Positions 61,996 to 64,000 of a DNA stretch of 64,000 bases are shown here, one piece after another. The translations under genes were made by a program, and so were the position numbers. The notes under the pieces were generated by a model. That model saw only the letters and a list, made by a program, of their open reading frames with translations, had not been told where the DNA came from and searched no databases. Where the stretch lies: NCBI GenBank assembly GCA_017405675.1, contig JAFRAB010000012.1:1-64000 (forward strand), in the 5' to 3' direction. Position 1 is the stretch's first letter; each line of letters opens with the position of its first letter. The DNA is from Erysipelotrichaceae bacterium (lineage in GTDB: Bacteria > Bacillota_I > Bacilli_A > Erysipelotrichales > Erysipelotrichaceae).

Positions 61996-63978
61996 TTATA
62001 CCTTCTTTGCCAATATATTAGCCATTATAACAAAGTCTTCCTCATCAGGATACTCTTTCCTGCCTGATAAGGCAGTCAGATAAGCCTTGCCCTTGTTACC
62101 CATTATCTCATAAAGTTCCATTTCAACTCCAACCAGATCCTTGCATGAACAGTAATTGCAGTGCTCACAGAGACTGTGATTACGGCATTGTTCAAGCAGT
62201 TCAGCTGCTTCTTCGCATCTGCCGGCCAGGGCCAGATTTCTGATCTTTCTGGTCTTGTAAAGCAGCAGATCAAGACGGCTCTGACTCAGATATTCGTCAA
62301 TGATCCGTAAAGCCTTCTCAGCATAGTATTTCTGACGTTCAGGATTATTCAGATGGAAATAGGCATAAGCCAGATTTCCATATACTCGGGACAGATCGCT
62401 GTCCTTTTCCTGTTCCTGCATGCCCAGGATCTTTTCCAGGGCTTTGACTTCACGTTTGTAGTCCTCATCATTTCTGTTGATCAGATGTTCCAGTTCCAGT
62501 GAGCGCTGTCTGTCCATCAGACTGTTATAGGTAGATCTGTTGAACTTGGCTTTCATGAAGTTCTTCTGCAGGATGTCAAACGTCACCATCGCGCTCCAGT
62601 AATCCTGCATATTCTGACGGCTCTTTTTCCAGGAAGCCAGATGTTCTCTGGCGGCCAGAAAATTACCCGACTGCACATAGATGTCAAAGATGACCTTGCT
62701 GGCATATTTGTAGCTGAATTTGACGACCATGTCTTTGACAACGTCAATAGCTTCCTGCCATCTCTCCATGCGTCTTAGGATCCTGACTTTCTGATAATAG
62801 TAACGGGTCTGATCGCCTTTCTGGCGGTCTACGATCTTTATAACTTCGTTTATGTTAACCAGAGCTCTGTCCAGATCATTTCTCAATAAGTACAGATAAC
62901 TCAGACGGAAATAGCTGTCTAAGGTATCCGGTTCGTTTTTCTGCAGTTCCAGGAAGTTCTTTTCCGCTTCATCAAGATTACCCAGATACATGTTGCACAT
63001 ACCCAGATAAAACAGACCGCTGTAATCTCCCTGTCTGTCCAGTGATTTCTGATACCATTCCCTGGCTTTTTCGGCGCTTCTGTTAAGATCCTGATAATAG
63101 ATATATCCGATGCTCCGGTCTACTCCCGGACCGTGACGCGGATCTTCAGCCAGCTTCATATAGATTTCCAGAGCTTCCTTATAGCGCTCATCTCTTCTTA
63201 GGATCCAGGCTTTGTAATCAAGTAAGCCGCGGTGTCTTTCATTACATTTGAGACCCTTATCAGCCAGTTCCAGCATGATGGCACGGTCTTCCTTTATGTT
63301 GGCATCCAGCTTATCGCCTCTGATGCACAGCAATCTGTAATACAGGTCGTCACCGAATGAATAACTGGTAACACTGTCACCCAGTTTTTCAGCAGCCTGC
63401 TGATACAGTTCCATAGCCCCATCCGGATCATTATCCGCGCCTTCCTTAAGAATGCCCTGACAGTACATGACTGACGGGTCTTCCTGCAGATTGTTTTCCA
63501 ACAGGAAATCAACAATTTCCTGAGCTTCCTCATAGGCATTGTTTCTGGCCAGGATCCTGACCTTGAGAATATATAAGCCCAGGTCACTGCGGTTCATATC
63601 CAGACTGCGGTTAAGCGCGTCAAAAGCCTCGCGGTCATTGTGCAGATAGAAGCATGCATAACCTAACAGCAGATAACTGTGATAGGAGTCAGGCAGTTCT
63701 TTTACCAGCTCTCTGGCATATTCTGCGGCCTTTTCATATTCGCCATCGCCAATCGACATCTGCGTCAGCTGCGTCAGGATGTCAGCCTTGTCATCAGCCA
63801 GCTGCAAAGCCGTTTCATAGGCCTCCATGGCCTTTTCGTTATCCTTGAAGACACTGTGATAGAAATAGCCTTTGCGACCGTACATTTCGCCCAGTCTCTT
63901 TTTGCGCTTGACTGTTTCCGGATCACCGTCGTCAGGCAGTTCCCTGATCACCTTTATCAGGTCTTCCAGATGCTGCAT
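61996..63978 (-). CDS. TPR-repeat protein, probable Hsp70 partner; 5' end may extend beyond the window
   Basis: At least 660 residues of continuous TPR-type helical repeats are visible (for example YEKAAEYARELVKELPDSYHSYLLLGYACFYL, AEKAREWYQKSLDRQGDYSGLFYLGMCNMYLG). Near the C-terminus is a cysteine cluster, CEHCNYCSC, that could bind zinc. The ATG at 63978 has AGAGGG only 1 nt away, which is too close for a good ribosome site. The frame is open upstream to the window edge, so the real start may lie outside. It is upstream of the HscC-like gene with a 6-nt gap, which suggests an adaptor or co-chaperone role. Confidence 0.8.
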   Translation of the reverse strand: MQHLEDLIKVIRELPDDGDPETVKRKKRLGEMYGRKGYFYHSVFKDNEKAMEAYETALQLADDKADILTQLTQMSIGDGEYEKAAEYARELVKELPDSYHSYLLLGYACFYLHNDREAFDALNRSLDMNRSDLGLYILKVRILARNNAYEEAQEIVDFLLENNLQEDPSVMYCQGILKEGADNDPDGAMELYQQAAEKLGDSVTSYSFGDDLYYRLLCIRGDKLDANIKEDRAIMLELADKGLKCNERHRGLLDYKAWILRRDERYKEALEIYMKLAEDPRHGPGVDRSIGYIYYQDLNRSAEKAREWYQKSLDRQGDYSGLFYLGMCNMYLGNLDEAEKNFLELQKNEPDTLDSYFRLSYLYLLRNDLDRALVNINEVIKIVDRQKGDQTRYYYQKVRILRRMERWQEAIDVVKDMVVKFSYKYASKVIFDIYVQSGNFLAAREHLASWKKSRQNMQDYWSAMVTFDILQKNFMKAKFNRSTYNSLMDRQRSLELEHLINRNDEDYKREVKALEKILGMQEQEKDSDLSRVYGNLAYAYFHLNNPERQKYYAEKALRIIDEYLSQSRLDLLLYKTRKIRNLALAGRCEEAAELLEQCRNHSLCEHCNYCSCKDLVGVEMELYEIMGNKGKAYLTALSGRKEYPDEEDFVIMANILAKKV

Positions 63979-64000
63979 ACCCTCTTCATTTCGCTCGGAA

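Overview
The window is chromosomal DNA from a low-to-mid G+C Gram-positive bacterium. Family-level recognition suggests an anaerobic Firmicute of the Erysipelotrichia type, but this is inference. The evidence is Shine-Dalgarno sites of the AGGAGG type, a tRNA-sensing T-box leader, AddAB rather than RecBCD, and an LicT/BglG antiterminator. The housekeeping order tatD-rnmV-rsmA-ispE-glmU-prs matches the Bacillus gene order but lacks the sporulation genes found between them there. Two ferredoxin-type clusters in an aldo-keto reductase fit an anaerobe. Genes are densely packed, and most transcription units end in a clear hairpin terminator.

Layout. Positions 1-728 hold an IS200-type insertion sequence. 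740-4291 (minus) holds a MORN-repeat/double AAA+ protein and an unrecognised gene. 4415-10253 (plus) is addB-addA. 10311-13139 has two related small membrane proteins, the second apparently frameshifted, and an OatA-like O-acyltransferase with a doubled SGNH domain. 13236-16689 is a heterodimeric ABC exporter. 16742-25863 (minus) carries prs, glmU (short), ispE, rsmA, rnmV, tatD, a DUF4015-type glycoside hydrolase, a PNPOx-like protein, a membrane protein and mnmE. 25906-29156 has an SRAP protease, a three-gene unit (flavin reductase, DNPH1-like hydrolase, TIGR04076 protein) and an ECF-type sigma factor with a long extra C-terminal domain.

29307-35560 (plus) is the least familiar part. It holds a Fic-fold protein with a broken active site, a secreted protein, an MscS channel, a membrane-anchored protein and a 1040-residue STAND NTPase with TPRs. 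35592-37805 (minus) has a BglG-type antiterminator with its own attenuator-like leader and an aldo-keto reductase. 37911-51553 (minus) is a peptide-use island: OppBCDFA uptake followed by five peptidases of different families (S9, M20, M29, M24, C69), with a guanylate-kinase-like gene embedded among them. A cre-like site and palindromes lie upstream of oppB.

51808-53004 is a sugar-isomerase-like gene. It is followed by a T-box leader whose specifier codon reads UGG (Trp), a 12-codon ORF containing a Trp codon, and a TrpXYZ-type ABC transporter (53466-56202). 56230-60193 has a GNAT enzyme, a 6-phospho-beta-glucosidase, a PfkB sugar kinase and a class II aldolase, which together look like a small sugar-use module. 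60280-63978 (minus) is an HscC-like Hsp70 and a TPR protein whose 5' end may lie outside the window.

No CRISPR array, prophage, tRNA or rRNA was seen. The points most worth a second look are the 29.3-35.6 kb module, the sigma-factor fusion, the half-dead SGNH pair, the frameshifted paralogue, the truncated GlmU and the Trp mini-ORF behind the T-box.
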